Origin: Syngnathus acus
Taxonomy: Eukaryota; Chordata; Actinopteri; Syngnathiformes; Syngnathidae
Length of the DNA stretch: 64,000 bases
NCBI RefSeq assembly: GCF_901709675.1
Contig: NC_051104.1
Location: 2,518,501-2,582,500 of the forward strand
Direction: 5' to 3'
Part shown: positions 49,765 through 63,381 of the stretch, one piece after another
How positions within the stretch are numbered: the first letter of the stretch is position 1
Layout: each line of letters opens with the position of its first letter
Made by a program: the position numbers and the translations under genes
Notes under the pieces: model-generated
What the model was told of the DNA's origin: nothing
Database searches by the model: none
Seen by the model: the letters and a program-made list of their open reading frames with translations, nothing else

Positions 49765-51200
49765 CGCAGGCAGGCGGGGGAGGTTGCAGGTCGTCCACCA
49801 ATAAGCAACGGACGGCTGATAAGCAGGTAAACAAAGCGCTCGCCTTAAAGCGCATCAACATCTGTCAACCCGGGTTAACTCACCCCACAAAAGTTTGGAG
49901 AAACATTTCACTTATTTTAAGTGTAAGACAAGCAAGGTCTAATCTGACTGAAATTAAATTAAATCCACTCAGACTGACAGATGCAGGGCGCAAAACATCG
50001 TAAGACAAGCAAGAAAGCTTCTCTTTCCAGTTAAATTGAATTATTGGAACTGCATTTTTAGGAAACTGCAATGTGCCTGCCGGTGACCTCCCCCAGGGAG
50101 AATTTTCTTTCTTTTAATTTAGCTTTGAGCACAATGCCACAACAGCCGCTTCTAACTTTAGCCGGCGCTGAGGCTATTGTTACTCATCATTGTTACTCTC
50201 TTCTAGTCTCTTGAGGCCACCAAAGCTCAGGTTTCACCGTCTTTTGCGATCACTGACGTCAGCAGGCCTCAGGAAATAACATTAAATTACATCAAATTCA
50301 CAAATACAATAAGGGTGACTCAACTAATAAATAATACATTTTAATAAATGGTGTTCTGAAGGATTTGTTTCCCCATCTGGTGCAGAGAATGAGTCAAATG
50401 TATCACTTTTCTTCTAGAAAGTTGAAAAATTTCAACCTGCTTGAGCGCACTGTTGCAATTCTACATATTGGCCGCCAGATGGCGACAAAGTAACAACACC
50501 CAAAAAAACAACGATCAAAACAATTGATAGTTTTCAAATATCAAACAAATAACTATTTTCCGGAAGTTGAAACAAAACAGGAAATGTATAACACTATAGA
50601 GCAACCAGAGTGGAACGGATTACAAAATGCTTCACATTTCCACCGCTTGACTCATGCTCCTGTTGAATTCCTGGACGAGTAATCCTCCCTCGGCAGCAAT
50701 GACTGCCGTGCCAACTGTTGTCTGTGTTTTCCATTCAACATCTATTATTATCCGTTCAATCAGCATTTTGTCCATGTTATTATTACGCCATGCCAACATA
50801 CAGTGAGCTACTAAAATAATAATAAAAAAATATTTAGTGACTGGCCTTTAAAAAGTAGAACCAACAAAGGACAATTATAATTTAGTTGCATTTGCATGTT
50901 CTTTTTCCCAAACATTTAATGGACCTTGAGTTCATAACATGGCGGATCTGATTTCTTTTGCCATCTTTGGGCATATCCAGGAACGTCAACGAACGTAGTG
51001 GAGCGTTTGGGATTGTTACATTTGCTCACGTGGGCAGAATTAGGTGTCAAACAATCAACATTTCTCGTCAAAACGTGTATAACTTTGTCCACGTTATACG
51101 TATTTCCGTATATTTGATAGTTTATGTGAATTTGTTTGATCTTGAATGTTTTGTGTTGTCATAACTCCTGTAACATTTTCATCAATACAAGAGACACCCC
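49765..51200. other. MYOM1-MYL12 divergent intergenic region; nothing recognised
   Basis: AT-rich unique sequence. No gene, RNA gene or repeat family identified. Confidence 0.5.
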
Positions 51201-51230
51201 TATTTTATTTGGCGTTGGTACGTCCCGAGC

Positions 51231-51331
51231 AGTTGGCCTCGGCCAAATTGACAAGTCAGGAAGTGAAGGGCGGTGGTTGTGAGAAGAGCTACGCCGTTGA
51301 GTTTAGTTGACACCTATTTTCTTCTTGTCAG
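51231..51331 (+). promoter_or_regulatory. MYL12 5' noncoding exon (end)
   Basis: A stretch ending TTCTTGTCAG at 51331 is followed by donor GTAAAT. The next suitable acceptor (TTGTGGCGCAG, ending 52511) is 17 bases before the MYL12 ATG. I therefore place the noncoding first exon here. Its 5' limit is a guess. Confidence 0.4.
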
Positions 51332-52498
51332 GTAAATGCGCCACTTATTTGCTATTATTCCATTATCTGCTAATTCATATTGTTAGGGAGAAAGTAGTGG
51401 AAAGCAAGTGCCATTCGAAGTGGGAATGATGCTTAAAAACAGAAAAATTGGACTATTAGCCAGCTAGCTTGCCTGCCGTTAGCTCATCGCGACGACCGTC
51501 ACTTGGTTTGTTTGTTTCGATAAGACGAGCAAATTCCACGACATGTTGGACGAAGTGGTTGCCTTTAAACGCGTGTCCTTTACAAAGGGAGAAGTATTCA
51601 TGTCAGTTAGTTTCTCTTTGAGTTTTTAGTGTCGTCGTATTGTTTGTGTGGCTCCCAGGCCGCATTCCATTCGGCTTGTTAATCGACTTCCTATTTTCAA
51701 CAAATGACGCGTTGAGAGAGAGAAAGTTTTGTTTCATGCCTACCAAGCGTGTAATATCGCCAAACTACCTGTTGTAGGTAAGATGTGCTATCGTTGCCGA
51801 ACCCTCGACCAAATGTTGACCTGTTTTCTCCATCAACAAAACGGGCACTTAACGTCAGTTTGATCAAGAGAAGGCTTTAGCAAACATCTACTTTTAATTT
51901 GGAACGCGATGACCAACATTTGCGCTGATTGTTTGAGATGGAAGATCAAGTCATTTAACTTAAAAAATGATTAATTGATCACTAAAAATATTTTCCACAC
52001 TACTGTTTTTGATATTGCTCACATTGAAGATATTCACAACGTCAAACTCTCTCACTCAAAAGAATTCTTAGCAAGTTTGGGTCTTGAGTGTGATTTTGTT
52101 TGTCATCCTAATTGTACAGCTTTCATTATATGTGTTTCTGGTGTTTAACATTGTTGTATTGAATCCTAATCTACTGAATGGAAGTTGGATGAGAGCGCTG
52201 TCTGGTCCTGTCTGAGCCTGTTGCAACTCATTCCACATATTTCCCAGTTTTTCCACGAGCGCCTCGGAATGTTGAACGTCCACATTGGAGACGCGGCCTC
52301 ATAAGGGCATCCGTGCGCACATCGTTAACTTTGCTCCCATTTGGAGACAGCCATCTGGAAAGATGGCCAAGACTTCCATTTATAGCTCAGTCGAGAATGC
52401 CGTTCGGAACGGGGCGTGCCGCCCCGGCGACGGTGCTAGGCGGTGTGTCAGCCATGCCGATCGGTAGCGTGTGACGTTTTTCAGCGTGTCACTTTTGA

Positions 52499-53388
<890 letters not shown>

Positions 53389-53472
53389 AGCCAAAGCAAA
53401 ACAAAGCCAGCGGATTCTTCTTCCACTTTGTGTCAGTTATGACCGCTGTACTGCCAATCTCAACTCTTCTGT

Positions 53473-53587
53473 AATAAACCATGTTATGTCAAGCACGCCG
53501 AAGCAATAGTTCTCTGCTGTGTCGGATGTGCCATTGGGTTGGAGCTGACTTGTTCTTGCATTTTATAATATAAAGTTTTCAAATAAA
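53473..53587 (+). terminator. MYL12 poly(A) signals
   Basis: AATAAA at 53473-53478, 85 bases after the stop, and again at 53582-53587. Confidence 0.65.
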
Positions 53588-54581
53588 GCTTTCTATATGT
53601 TTTTCTGCCGTGTGTTTCCATTGAGTGTAAACGACAAACGGTTCGTTTAACGATACATCCAAGCAGTTTTTGTTTTTTCGTTTTCAAGATCGGAGACCTT
53701 GATTTACGACGAACCTTAAAACATCTGTTAAAATCTCAATTATCGCCCTCTAGTGGTAAAACGTTTTCATACTCTAAGGTGCGTTCGGAGTTCTGAGGGA
53801 AGACTCAGTTACTGTTTACGTTTTTAAAAAACTCAATTTAGCTGCCTCAATTCCTTTAATGTGTGATTGGATTTGAAACGGTTACATTTGGGTACATTTT
53901 TATTTTGGCGACCGACTGCCATGTAACTACCGGAAACCAGCTCAATTGTCAGAAAAACGAACATCCCGTGAATGCGTCAAGCACTGTTACGGAACCACGT
54001 TACGAGACGAATTCAGCCGGGTTCACCTCGTCTTCTCCTTTTGTCCCCAGTGACAGGAGAGCCTAGGTATGTATTGGGCTGCTAGTAAACATTTATTGTT
54101 CCTTAACCATTTTTGTCAGAGGGTTAAGTGCTTAACATCCGCTAGGAGTTTGCCACTTTTCCTTGACGCCGCCAGGCTAGCTGCTAAATTGCTATTAGCG
54201 AACCTGAAGGTTGCTCAGGACAGCGGTTCGCAAACTTTTTGGGTCCCTGGGAGATTTGTTTTTTTAATTTAACGTATATTCATGGTCGCTATCCGCCGTG
54301 CACTGATTCCAATTACAGCGAGACTACGAATCATAGTAATGCCTTCGCCTAGGAAATAATGTAAAAAGTGACAACCAACTGTTCCAATTATTCTAGAACT
54401 GAGAAATCTGCACAATATTTTCCTTAGTTTTTTGCTTGGAAGTGGCTTGTGTTCATAAACGTGCTTAAAATGTGCGTTTTAAAGTGCTGGCGTGGATTTA
54501 TTGGTTTAACTTCATCCCACTTGTTTTATCTTACTTTGAATTCTTTGTGTGTTCTAGCGTGATGACATTGGGACTGAGGTC
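53588..54581 (+). promoter_or_regulatory. FASTKD3 upstream region with probable noncoding exon
   Basis: A donor (GAGCCTAG|GTATGT) after 54066 pairs with an acceptor (TGTGTGTTCTAG ending near 54556), leaving about 25 noncoding bases before the ATG at 54582. A noncoding first exon ending at 54066 is therefore likely. No TATA box identified. Confidence 0.4.
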
Positions 54582-57122
54582 ATGGCATTGAAGCTGGTCC
54601 AAAGACTTTCAGTAGGAGTTCATCTCGGTTCCGTCTTCCCAGCAGCCTGGCCCGTGTGCGTGGCCTGCCTACACGCATCGGCGGGGCGTTGCATCCTCAC
54701 AGGTGGCTGCCGCAGGCTCCAGCCATCGCGAAGCACCAGGAGCCTGACCGCCGTCGTCCGGGACCCGTCGTTTGTGGGAACGCTCGGGGACTCTGCACCC
54801 CGGTTCCGTCTGACCCAGCGACACGGTCCCGCCGACAAAGACGAACGCGACTTCCACAAGCGTTTGAACGACTGCTCGTCTTCATCCCAGGTGTTTGATG
54901 TCGGCAGATCTAACTACATACAATTCACATTTCATAATTAAGTATCCTAAATGAGCAATTACGTTAAATTCACATTTGACCCGATTGCCATTTTGTTCTT
55001 CTGTGAAGGTTTTCAAGGTGCTGCGCTCATCGACGGCAGTGTCAGATGGCGCGGCGGCCGCCGCACTGCACCGCCTGGCCGACCTGGAGCGGGAGGAGGG
55101 CGAGAACCCCTGCCTGCGTGACCCCTCGGTGCTGGAAGACCACGCCGTTCGAGCACTGTGCCTGCAGCTTGAGTGCGACTCGCGCCTTTTGTCCGATTCC
55201 GCTTTGATGTCGGCTCTTCTGGCGTGCACGCGTCTCTACATCGACCCCTGGAGCACCCTGATGGTAACTATTTACAAAGTTGGAAACTGGGATCGAACAG
55301 GCGCTTTCAAAGTTGCAGTTTGGCTCTAAATGCCTCTCCTTTGCACCTTTAGGTGCGTCTGTTGTCGGAGAGCCAGGAGAGGCTAGAGGGCGGTGACCTA
55401 AGCGTGAGCCAGCTTTGCACGCTTGGCCGGGCGGCGCTGGCCGTAGAGGGCTCCGGGGGCGCCATGCTGGCGGAGGTCATGGCACAAATCCAGAAGGCGG
55501 CACCCTCACGGTGGAGCTTAGACGAACTTGTGGCGGTGTACCAGCTTCTGCGAAGTGGCGCGGCACTCTGCGGCAAATACAGGGACCTCCTGAATGCCAT
55601 GCATGCCCACGCTGTGACGGTGGCGCCTTCCATGGACGAGGTGGCTGTCAGTGGGCTGCTCGGCGCCCTGAAGGACCTGGACCAAACCCAGGCCACGCCG
55701 CTGGTGATCCAGTTGTGCAAACGGGCCGTGCGCCACCTGCCCCACTTCTCTGACGAGCAGCTGGCAGCCGTCCTCGCCGCCCTCATGCACTTTGGACATA
55801 GCGACCGCTACCTGGTGGAGGCGCTGGAGCGTCGCATGTCCGCCGCCGCCTTCACGTGCCACCCGGAGACGCTTACCAAAACTACGCAGTTCTTGAGCCG
55901 CAGGAACATCCTGTCGCCGGCTGTGCTGGACGCCGTGGCCGAGAGCTTCGTGTACCGAGCAGACGGCTACAGCACGGGGCAGATAGCGCGGCAGATTGCG
56001 CCATTCGGGAAGCTGGCCTACCTGCCGCCCAACGCCGGCGAGCTCTTCAGAAAGGTGGAGAGCATCCTGCGCACGCGATTCTCACAGTTTCAGCCCCGCA
56101 CTCTGTTGAGGCTTCTGCACTCGTGCATCCTGGTGGAGAGGTTTCCCGTCAACTTTGTTTCCAAGGTCTTCAGCAGCTTCTTCCTGCAGCAGCTGCAAGG
56201 TTAGGGACGCACCAAACAGCCACTCCTCAAGTTTCCCCGTTCAAAGGAAGAGAAATGTTATAGTGCCCCAAAAAATATCTGATGCCGTTTGTCGTGTTTC
56301 AGAGGAAAAGCACGGAATGGACCATTTTGTCCTGGCGCAGCTGACTCAACTCTACATGACCGTCAAATTAGAGTGTCCCTTCTATGAGGTAAACGGGTTT
56401 GATATGTCATTTTATCTCACTTGTCGATATTACTCAATATTATACCGTCTTCTCAGGGTCCTCGTCTGCTCCCCAAGTACCGCGTCAAGTCCTTCCTGAT
56501 GCCGGGACGCTCCCTGGAGACGGCGGTGGAGCCGCAGCTGGACAATTCGGTCAAGTCGGGCCTGGTGCAGCTCTTTGGCGCGCGCTCCTACTTTGCCTCT
56601 AAAGTTTTGACGCCTTACTGCTACACGCTGGGTAAGGTAGCGTTAGGTGCCGGACCAATGTTGTGACATGCCTTGATGCGCCATTGTGTATGCAGACGTG
56701 GAGATCAAGCTGGACGAAGAAGGATACGTGCTCCCTGCCAGCCATCAGGACGTCTTCAAACGGTGTGTAAAGCCCCCACCTCCAAAAAATAAAGGCCTGC
56801 CTCAAATCCACACTCACCCTTTTCCTCAGGATAGCGCTGTGCATTGACGGCCAGCGGCGCTTCAGCACCAACGCCAGACGGCTCCTCGGTAGCGAGAGAA
56901 TCAAGCAGCGCCACCTCCAGCTGCTGGGGTACCAAGTTGTCCAGGTGCGCTTCTTTCCCACCGCTCTTTTTCAGAATGAAAATGCGATGGTTTCTTTATT
57001 GACGCCGTGCTTCTACGCTACAGATCCCCTTCTATGAATTTGAGCAACTGCGCAGCAAGGCCGCCGTCAGCAATTACCTCCACCAGAAAATCTTCCCTCA
57101 CAGCTACAGACTAATTTGGTGA
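54582..57122 (+). CDS. fastkd3: FASTKD3-like mitochondrial RNA-processing protein
   Basis: FAST-kinase-domain family protein; members act in mitochondria on mRNA processing and stability. Exons 54582-54890, 55009-55263, 55353-56199, 56303-56388, 56457-56631, 56696-56762, 56830-56944 and 57024-57122 sum to 1953 nt, 650 residues. Human FASTKD3 has 662, against 710, 847 and 764 for FASTKD2, 1 and 5. The N-terminus is Arg/Ser-rich with few acids, as in a mitochondrial presequence. The middle consists of helical repeats typical of FAST_1/FAST_2 (LLRLLHSCILVERFP). The C-terminus is a RAP domain (ALCIDGQRRFST..., RRLLG, IKQRHLQLLGYQVVQIP). FASTKD3 is chosen on length and the RAP text; FASTKD2 or TBRG4 cannot be fully excluded. 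Convergent with CHMP5. Confidence 0.75.
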
Positions 57123-57193
57123 TTTATGACTCCAAATGTTGATATTTGAGCTTTGTAACTAGAAAGGATGAGGGTAAGAAAAACAAAATGCCA

Positions 57194-57250
57194 ATTAAAC
57201 ATGACAAGGGTTGCATTATATGCAGCGTTGTTTGAAAAATACCATTTATT
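57194..57250. terminator. Convergent poly(A) signals of FASTKD3 (+) and CHMP5 (-)
   Basis: ATTAAA on the plus strand at 57194-57199 and AATAAA on the minus strand at 57245-57250. The two stop codons are only 267 bp apart, so the 3' ends nearly meet. Confidence 0.5.
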
Positions 57251-57389
57251 GTGAGTTCCACCTTCGATTAATAGAACAATCATAAAGATGAATGACAAAG
57301 CAATTTGATCATTTTGGTTAGTCTGAGGCAAGGAGTGTCACTCGGATAAATAGAAGGGAGGGGTAAGACACATGGAAACAATCGTCTGT

Positions 57390-59659
57390 TTATGTGGCGG
57401 GAATTTGAGGAAGGCCAAACTCGTCCACCAAGACGCCTTCCTGTAAGAACAGAAAGCAAGCGGTATGAATGGGAGCAGCGGAGAGAAAAGCAAGAGTTGG
57501 AATCTTTATGATAGGCTACCCTGATAGATTTGGAGCCAGGCAGGCCTTCGGGGATGGCCGGCACCGTAGACGCCTCGTCCAAGTAGGAGCTGTCTTCGTC
57601 CATCAGGAACTCGTCTCCCAGGGCGTCCAGCTCTACCGACCGCACAAAGAACGTTAACGGCGCCCTCGCATCGGAATGGACTCGCCACCACATCAAGCAA
57701 CAGCACGCCCTAACCTTCCCCCTCTCTCACCTCGGCCCGTCTTCGCAGGGTGAGCACTTTTACTTTGTTCTATAAATGTATTCTATAAATTAAGCGCAGT
57801 TATAAAAAAAATAATAATAATTTGAAAACACTAGTTTTTCATTTCAGCACTAAAAAATTAAAAAATGTTAAGTATGTAGAAAGAAGCGGAGTTTGCAATT
57901 TAACTGCAAATTGAGTCATAATGTTTAAGTAACACAATTTTAACAAATAAACTGAAATATTAATTTGGGGAGAAGAATCAGATGAATCCAACAGATATCA
58001 AACAATGCAATGTTCAAAATGAAAGTTTCTTGCAACCGACCCGCCTCCAAGTCGTCCTCGTCAATCTCGGGAGTTCCGTAGCTGCGGCTCAGCGTCTCTT
58101 GGATCTCGTTGGCGTCTTCCATCATGTCCTCCAGCTGATCTTGAATGTTCTTGGACAGGAAATGAAAAGCTTAGCTTGTGCTCGTTGTTATAGGTGGGAG
58201 GGGAAACAAAATGTAAAAGTACCTCGATTTGATCAAGTTTGACTTGCTTGTACGCTTTCTTCATGTCTTTCAGGCCGCCCTTCATGGCATCCACCTGAAG
58301 CAAAACCACACGTCAGTAAACATTCAAAGCACTTCACATTTTAGGCGTCAAGTGAGCTTACTGTGGTTTTAGTGTCTTGGAGGGTTTGAATGGTGTAGTT
58401 GGCTTGTTCCATGTTAAACGACTGCTGCATGAGGTTGTCTCGCTGACCCTCGTACCTGCAACGGCAACAATTCTAGTTGGACTAAAGTTGGGGGAAAACC
58501 AGAATAGAAAATTTTAAAGTAGCAAAAAGGACACTTGCATTCGCTTCTGCTTCAGGATCCTCATGGCCTTTTGTTTGACCATGTTCTAATGGCAAGAGCA
58601 CAGAAGAACGTGGTCAGTAAACAAAACAGACATTGGATCGTGTTTGCAGTTTCACCTTTGACGGTCCGTCTCGCATCTTCTTCATCTGTTCCTTGTACTT
58701 GACAAGCTCGGCATCCAGTCTAGCAATTTTCTTATCCACAGACTCCGAACGGGAATCCACCTTTTCAAGTCACAATGCGTATTTTCCATTTTACAACCAA
58801 ACAAAAGCTGTTCTTTGCCAGCAAATCTGACGTAACCAATCTGCATTTACAAAACTAGTAATGAATGAGCGTGGAATGTCAATTAGCCACACTGACGTCA
58901 CAATTGGGTAAAACTCTACGGCTCACTCAGACATTTTCAGAAATAGGCAGCTCAAAAGGTTTCCTTGATTCCATTATTTCAACTTTTTCTATACGACACT
59001 TAGAAGTCTAAAACAACCGTAGGCGAACGAGCGCAAAGATGCTATAAAATATGCAGCAAATCAGCACAGACACTTTTTTTCCTCTTACAAACGCAGCAAT
59101 GTTGTGCTAACATAGTTTACTGCACTAAATATTCTTTTTTTTTTTTTTTACAGTTTCATATCTAAATGTATGTACACTGCTGGCTATAAATAATCCCTTC
59201 CTCTCGTCACCTGCAAACCTGTAGAACCGGTTCATACCGGTCCGCTCTATCTCACCAAAATCTAAATAGTTTCTATCACGGCTTTTTATTTATGGCAGTC
59301 AAAGTATTTAGAACGAGACAATTGGCGATGAATCACGGCTTAAATGTTGTTTTTAACCCGTGACGTGACATGACATCAACACCGCGTCGGGTTTCGCCAC
59401 GCGTTAATATTAATAATTTGGTTCAAAATTCATTTGGAGGCAACACTACAAGTTTAAACAGGGACGTTTTGGTTCCGACTTCCGAGAAAACTGTTAGGCC
59501 AAACTAAATTAGCCTCTCCGGCAGGGCTGGTCTTTGTTTACTTGGAGGTAGGGGGGGGGGAAACAAATGAATGTTGAAAAATGTACTTACGGTTCCGATG
59601 CAGTCCGTAAGGTTCGGTGGCGGACCCTTGGGTTTCCCCTTACCAAAAATACGATTCAT
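57390..59659 (-). CDS. chmp5: CHMP5, ESCRT-III associated protein
   Basis: Snf7-family ESCRT-III protein that binds LIP5 and acts in multivesicular-body sorting on the endosome membrane. Eight exons, 5' to 3': 59591-59659, 58656-58760, 58539-58585, 58362-58455, 58223-58294, 58041-58149, 57520-57632, 57390-57440. They sum to 660 nt, 219 residues, exactly the length of human CHMP5. The protein starts [17 protein letters not shown], has a basic helical N-half (KQ/KR-rich) and an acidic C-half ([28 protein letters not shown]), and ends [11 protein letters not shown]. The third exon must end at a GC donor for the frame to continue (see findings). Confidence 0.97.
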
Positions 59660-60651
59660 TTTAATGGAAAAAACAAACAAACTTGTGCTGAGCGTAAGTT
59701 TTTTCGCCGTCTGTCTATTCTACCAGCCTCGAAACACCCGGAAGTGTCGACGATGACGTCATTTGACTGTCACCAAGGCCACGCCCGTGGAAGATTTTGA
59801 TTTGTCCCTTGTAATAGACGCTTTTGGCCACCAAGAGACGCTACTGACTCATTTTCAGAGATAGGCACATTTTACTCGGCGTTAATTGGCAAACAGGCAC
59901 TATTTGCATACATATATGAAAAATATTTTTATGTTTAATAGCCATCCATACGTCTTCTTTAAACTTTATTTAATGCGTTATACAAACAAAGCCAATGTAC
60001 AGCTACGGGTGAACAAACATAAGTAGGATGATGGTAAAATGACAGACATAGCCCAAAATAACCTAAATTTCTTGGGAAGAAGTCTCTGAAGTTATTTTTG
60101 TTGTCAGAAAGCTTAAAAATAGCGGTGAAACATGTAATGCTCTTCATTCGCACTCATTCATAACAAAAGTGCCGATCATGCATTTAGGCCGCCGATGGAA
60201 TAAGCGTGACATGCTACAAGAACTGTATATTCTATTCTATCTCAAACAAATCACAATCACGTTACCGTTACATACGGATTGATAATATGCAGGCTTTGTC
60301 ATATTTGAACATTTCAATGGGATTATTAAATCGCACGTGGCGGGATTATTCTCTGTCAAATCCTCCTAGTGGATGACAAAAAGCCTTCTGTCAAATTTCT
60401 ATTCCAACATGCTCTCCGGGTTCCTGTTCTTAAAGGTCACCATTTGTCTCGTCCCCAAAATATTCCTGTCTGTCTCAATCTGCTGACTTGAAAGTGAGTC
60501 CAACAACTCAAATCCTCTTTTGCCACTTCTCCAAACGATGTCCGTCGGGCCACCATGACAGTGTCTACATGGTTGTGGTGACGTGAGTGAGACCCAAGTC
60601 CCGGGAGTCCTCTTTTCCCATGTGGGAAAACGAAGACAGTTCCAGCGCTAG
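59660..60651. other. CHMP5-OPRK1 intergenic region
   Basis: Holds the CHMP5 promoter side and the OPRK1 3'UTR. No coding sequence, RNA gene or repeat family recognised. Confidence 0.5.
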
Positions 60652-63381
60652 TCATGTGGCCTTACTGTTCTCATCCGGGTTGCGGAGGGGCACGGCGGCC
60701 TCGCCCACGGCCTCCGGTGCCGCTGCCGCCTTCCTGCTCCTGGACGCCTTCTGCTGCCTTAGCCTAGCTGAGACGCAGAAGTCCTTGAAGCATCGCTTAA
60801 AGTTTTCATCCAGGAAGGCGTAGAGGATGGGATTGAGGCTACTGTTGGTGTAGCCCAGCGCCACACAAAAGAAGTAGGCGGCCATGATGGCGGTGGTCTC
60901 GGGCACGCTGGCCAGCGCCTTAACCAGAATAAAGATGTGGATGGGGGTCCAGCACACCACGAAGACGGCCACCACCACCACCACCAGCCGGGTGATGCGC
61001 CGCAGGTTGCGGTCCTTCACCCGTGAGCCGGACAGCATGCGCACGCTCTTGAGGCGGAGGAGCATCAGGGAGTAGCACACGGTGATGATCAGAACCGGCA
61101 CCACGAAGGCGAAGAGAAACACGCACATTTTCATGAGCGTGTCCCAGTACACGTACGGCTCGGGGAACTGTAAGGTGCACTCGGTGATGCCTGCAAGGGA
61201 CAACAGCACAAATGGACCCAAAACATGAAGCAATCAATAACCTGGACTACCAACTGGATCAGGCTAGGATTCAATTCCCGGACTAGCGCCCAAACTCGGA
61301 AATGTGTCTGAGAGCTCACCGAGGTTTGTCTGCGTACCGCCCAGGATAAAAGCGGGAATGCCGGCGGCCGAGGACAGGATCCAGATGCACACGTTGATGA
61401 CCTTGGCCTTAACTGGGGTCCGGAAGTCCAGCGCCTTGACCGGGTGGCACACGGCCACGTAGCGATCCACGCTCATCATGGTGAGCGTGAAGATGCTGGT
61501 GAACATGTTATAGTAGTCGATGGCGATGAAGACCTTGCACAGCACCTGGCCGAAGGGCCACGTGTTGAGCAGGTAGTCGGTGCTCTGGAAGGGCATGGTG
61601 GTGGTGACCAGAGCGTCGGCCAGGGCCAGGTTGAAGATGTAGATGTTGGTGGCCGTTTTCATCTTGGTGTACCTGAGACGACACGGAAAGTTGCAAAGCG
61701 CCCAGAGCGACCTCGGCGGCATGAATCAAACAGCAGCTCGCTTCGTGCTTCCGGGCTTCATTGTTATGCATCGGACGAGGCCCGTTTCTCCACTTCATTA
61801 AATGAGGGAAGCGTAATCGCACTAAGTAATTACTTTTTTTCTCATCAGGCCGCAGTCGCTTACTTTTTTTTTTTCCTTTTGTCTTGTTTTACTGTTGAGT
61901 GCCCCGCCTTTTGCGGGAACACAGCAAGCGCAGAGAACAAACCGGACTTCAAAATTACCTTTACTTTTTCATGAAGCCAAACTATATTATTCAGCTTAAT
62001 AGCGTAATGCTATGGTTACATTATTGATCTCAACGTCTTGCAGGCTCCAGGCGGCTTTTGTTTAATTAGTGCGACCAAAAGCAGCAGCCGAGTCATCAAT
62101 AAAATACTTCAGCTCACTGCTGTGTTGTATTGACACATTTGGAACACTTGATGGAGTCTGTTAAGTTTACCGGGAGTTGGCTAACTTGAATCAGTCGCTT
62201 GTCTTTGCTTGTGTTTGCTAACTGGCCTTTTTTTTTATTTAGCAGCAGTCACAGCAGTGCGACGTCTCTTTCCACTTAAGTGTTGACCCAAACCAAGCCG
62301 TGTACAGTTGACAGCGTTAATAGTCCAGTTTAATTGGTTCAATCCAATGTAGTAAAGTAAAGGCTCGCTAGAAGCGGGACAATGTCAGCAATCAGGGCCA
62401 GCGTGACACCTTTCTAATACAAAGCGTCGAGTAATCAATGTTTAATATAAAGGCATCGATTGGAAGGCGCTCGCCATCGTGCGCTCGTTTGAATAGAGCG
62501 CTCCTCTTCGAGCCACTGCTGCGGCCAGCCGGGCGTCACTTTTTGATTTGATGCCACCCGCTCGCTATCTGCTGCATCTTTTTTTTTTTTCAACCGGAAC
62601 ATCAGGGTGGATTTGTCGCCTCCGTGTGTCGTAAATAAAGAGCCAATGTGGCCCCTCGGAGCTATCATTAATATCACGTTGACCAGTCTGCTGGGAGGCT
62701 GTGATTTATGGAAGCGCTGTTATTGCTTCGGTGGGGCCACTTCTCGAGGGGCGCGGGCGATGGGATTCATAAAGTGAGCTTGTGGGCCGTCGGGGGCACA
62801 TATCAACTCGAGCAATCGATTGCAGCATGTCACGTATATGCGGAATTAATGACACGGTGAAAGTGTAACTCCACACCCCCGGCTCGAAGGAAACCGCTTA
62901 CGCTCACTTGATTAGGTACGCCGAGTCGTGGAATCAAGGCCGCCAAGCTTGTTTTGGATTCAGTCTCACATGCAAGTGAACTTATTATTATTATTGTTGT
63001 TGCTCATTAGTATTTATTATTACACCCCGACGCGTATCATGACATTGTCCCCATTTGAGCTCCACGCTAATTCTTGGAGACAGACAGAAGGACAGACAGC
63101 TGTGGCTTTTTTTTTTTTTTTTTTTTTTTTGTGGCTCCTTACCGGACGATGACATACATGACCAGGCAGTTGCCCAGCAATCCCACCACGAAGACGAGCG
63201 AGTAGACGGCGGTGATGATGGGTATGACGGGCGACAAGGCGTCTTGGTCCTGCTCCCAGTCCTGGTCACCCACGCTGCCATTCCGACTCCACGCTGAAGC
63301 GTTGCCGCTCGCGGCGGCGCTTGACGCGTCTTCCAGCAAACGCTCCCGAAACGTCTCGGCCGGACCAGCGCTTTCCATCAT
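60652..63381 (-). CDS. oprk1: OPRK1, kappa-type opioid receptor
   Basis: Class A GPCR for opioid peptides, Gi/o-coupled, in the plasma membrane. Exons 63143-63381, 61320-61672 and 60652-61190 sum to 1131 nt, 376 residues (human OPRK1 380). The middle exon is 353 nt, the size typical of opioid receptors. The N-tail has two NxS glycosylation sites (NASAW, NGSV). TM2 reads [14 protein letters not shown]3 has the ligand-binding Asp ([12 protein letters not shown]) and SVDRY, and TM7 has [11 protein letters not shown]. The VTTTMPFQS and NPILY wording is kappa-like; mu and delta use ATSTLPFQS and NPVLY. The N-tail also resembles OPRK1 (SAW...NGS). Start is the first of two adjacent ATGs at 63379-63381; no earlier in-frame ATG was seen. 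The second intron is only 129 bp. Two pocket features differ from mammalian OPRK1 (see findings). Confidence 0.92.
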
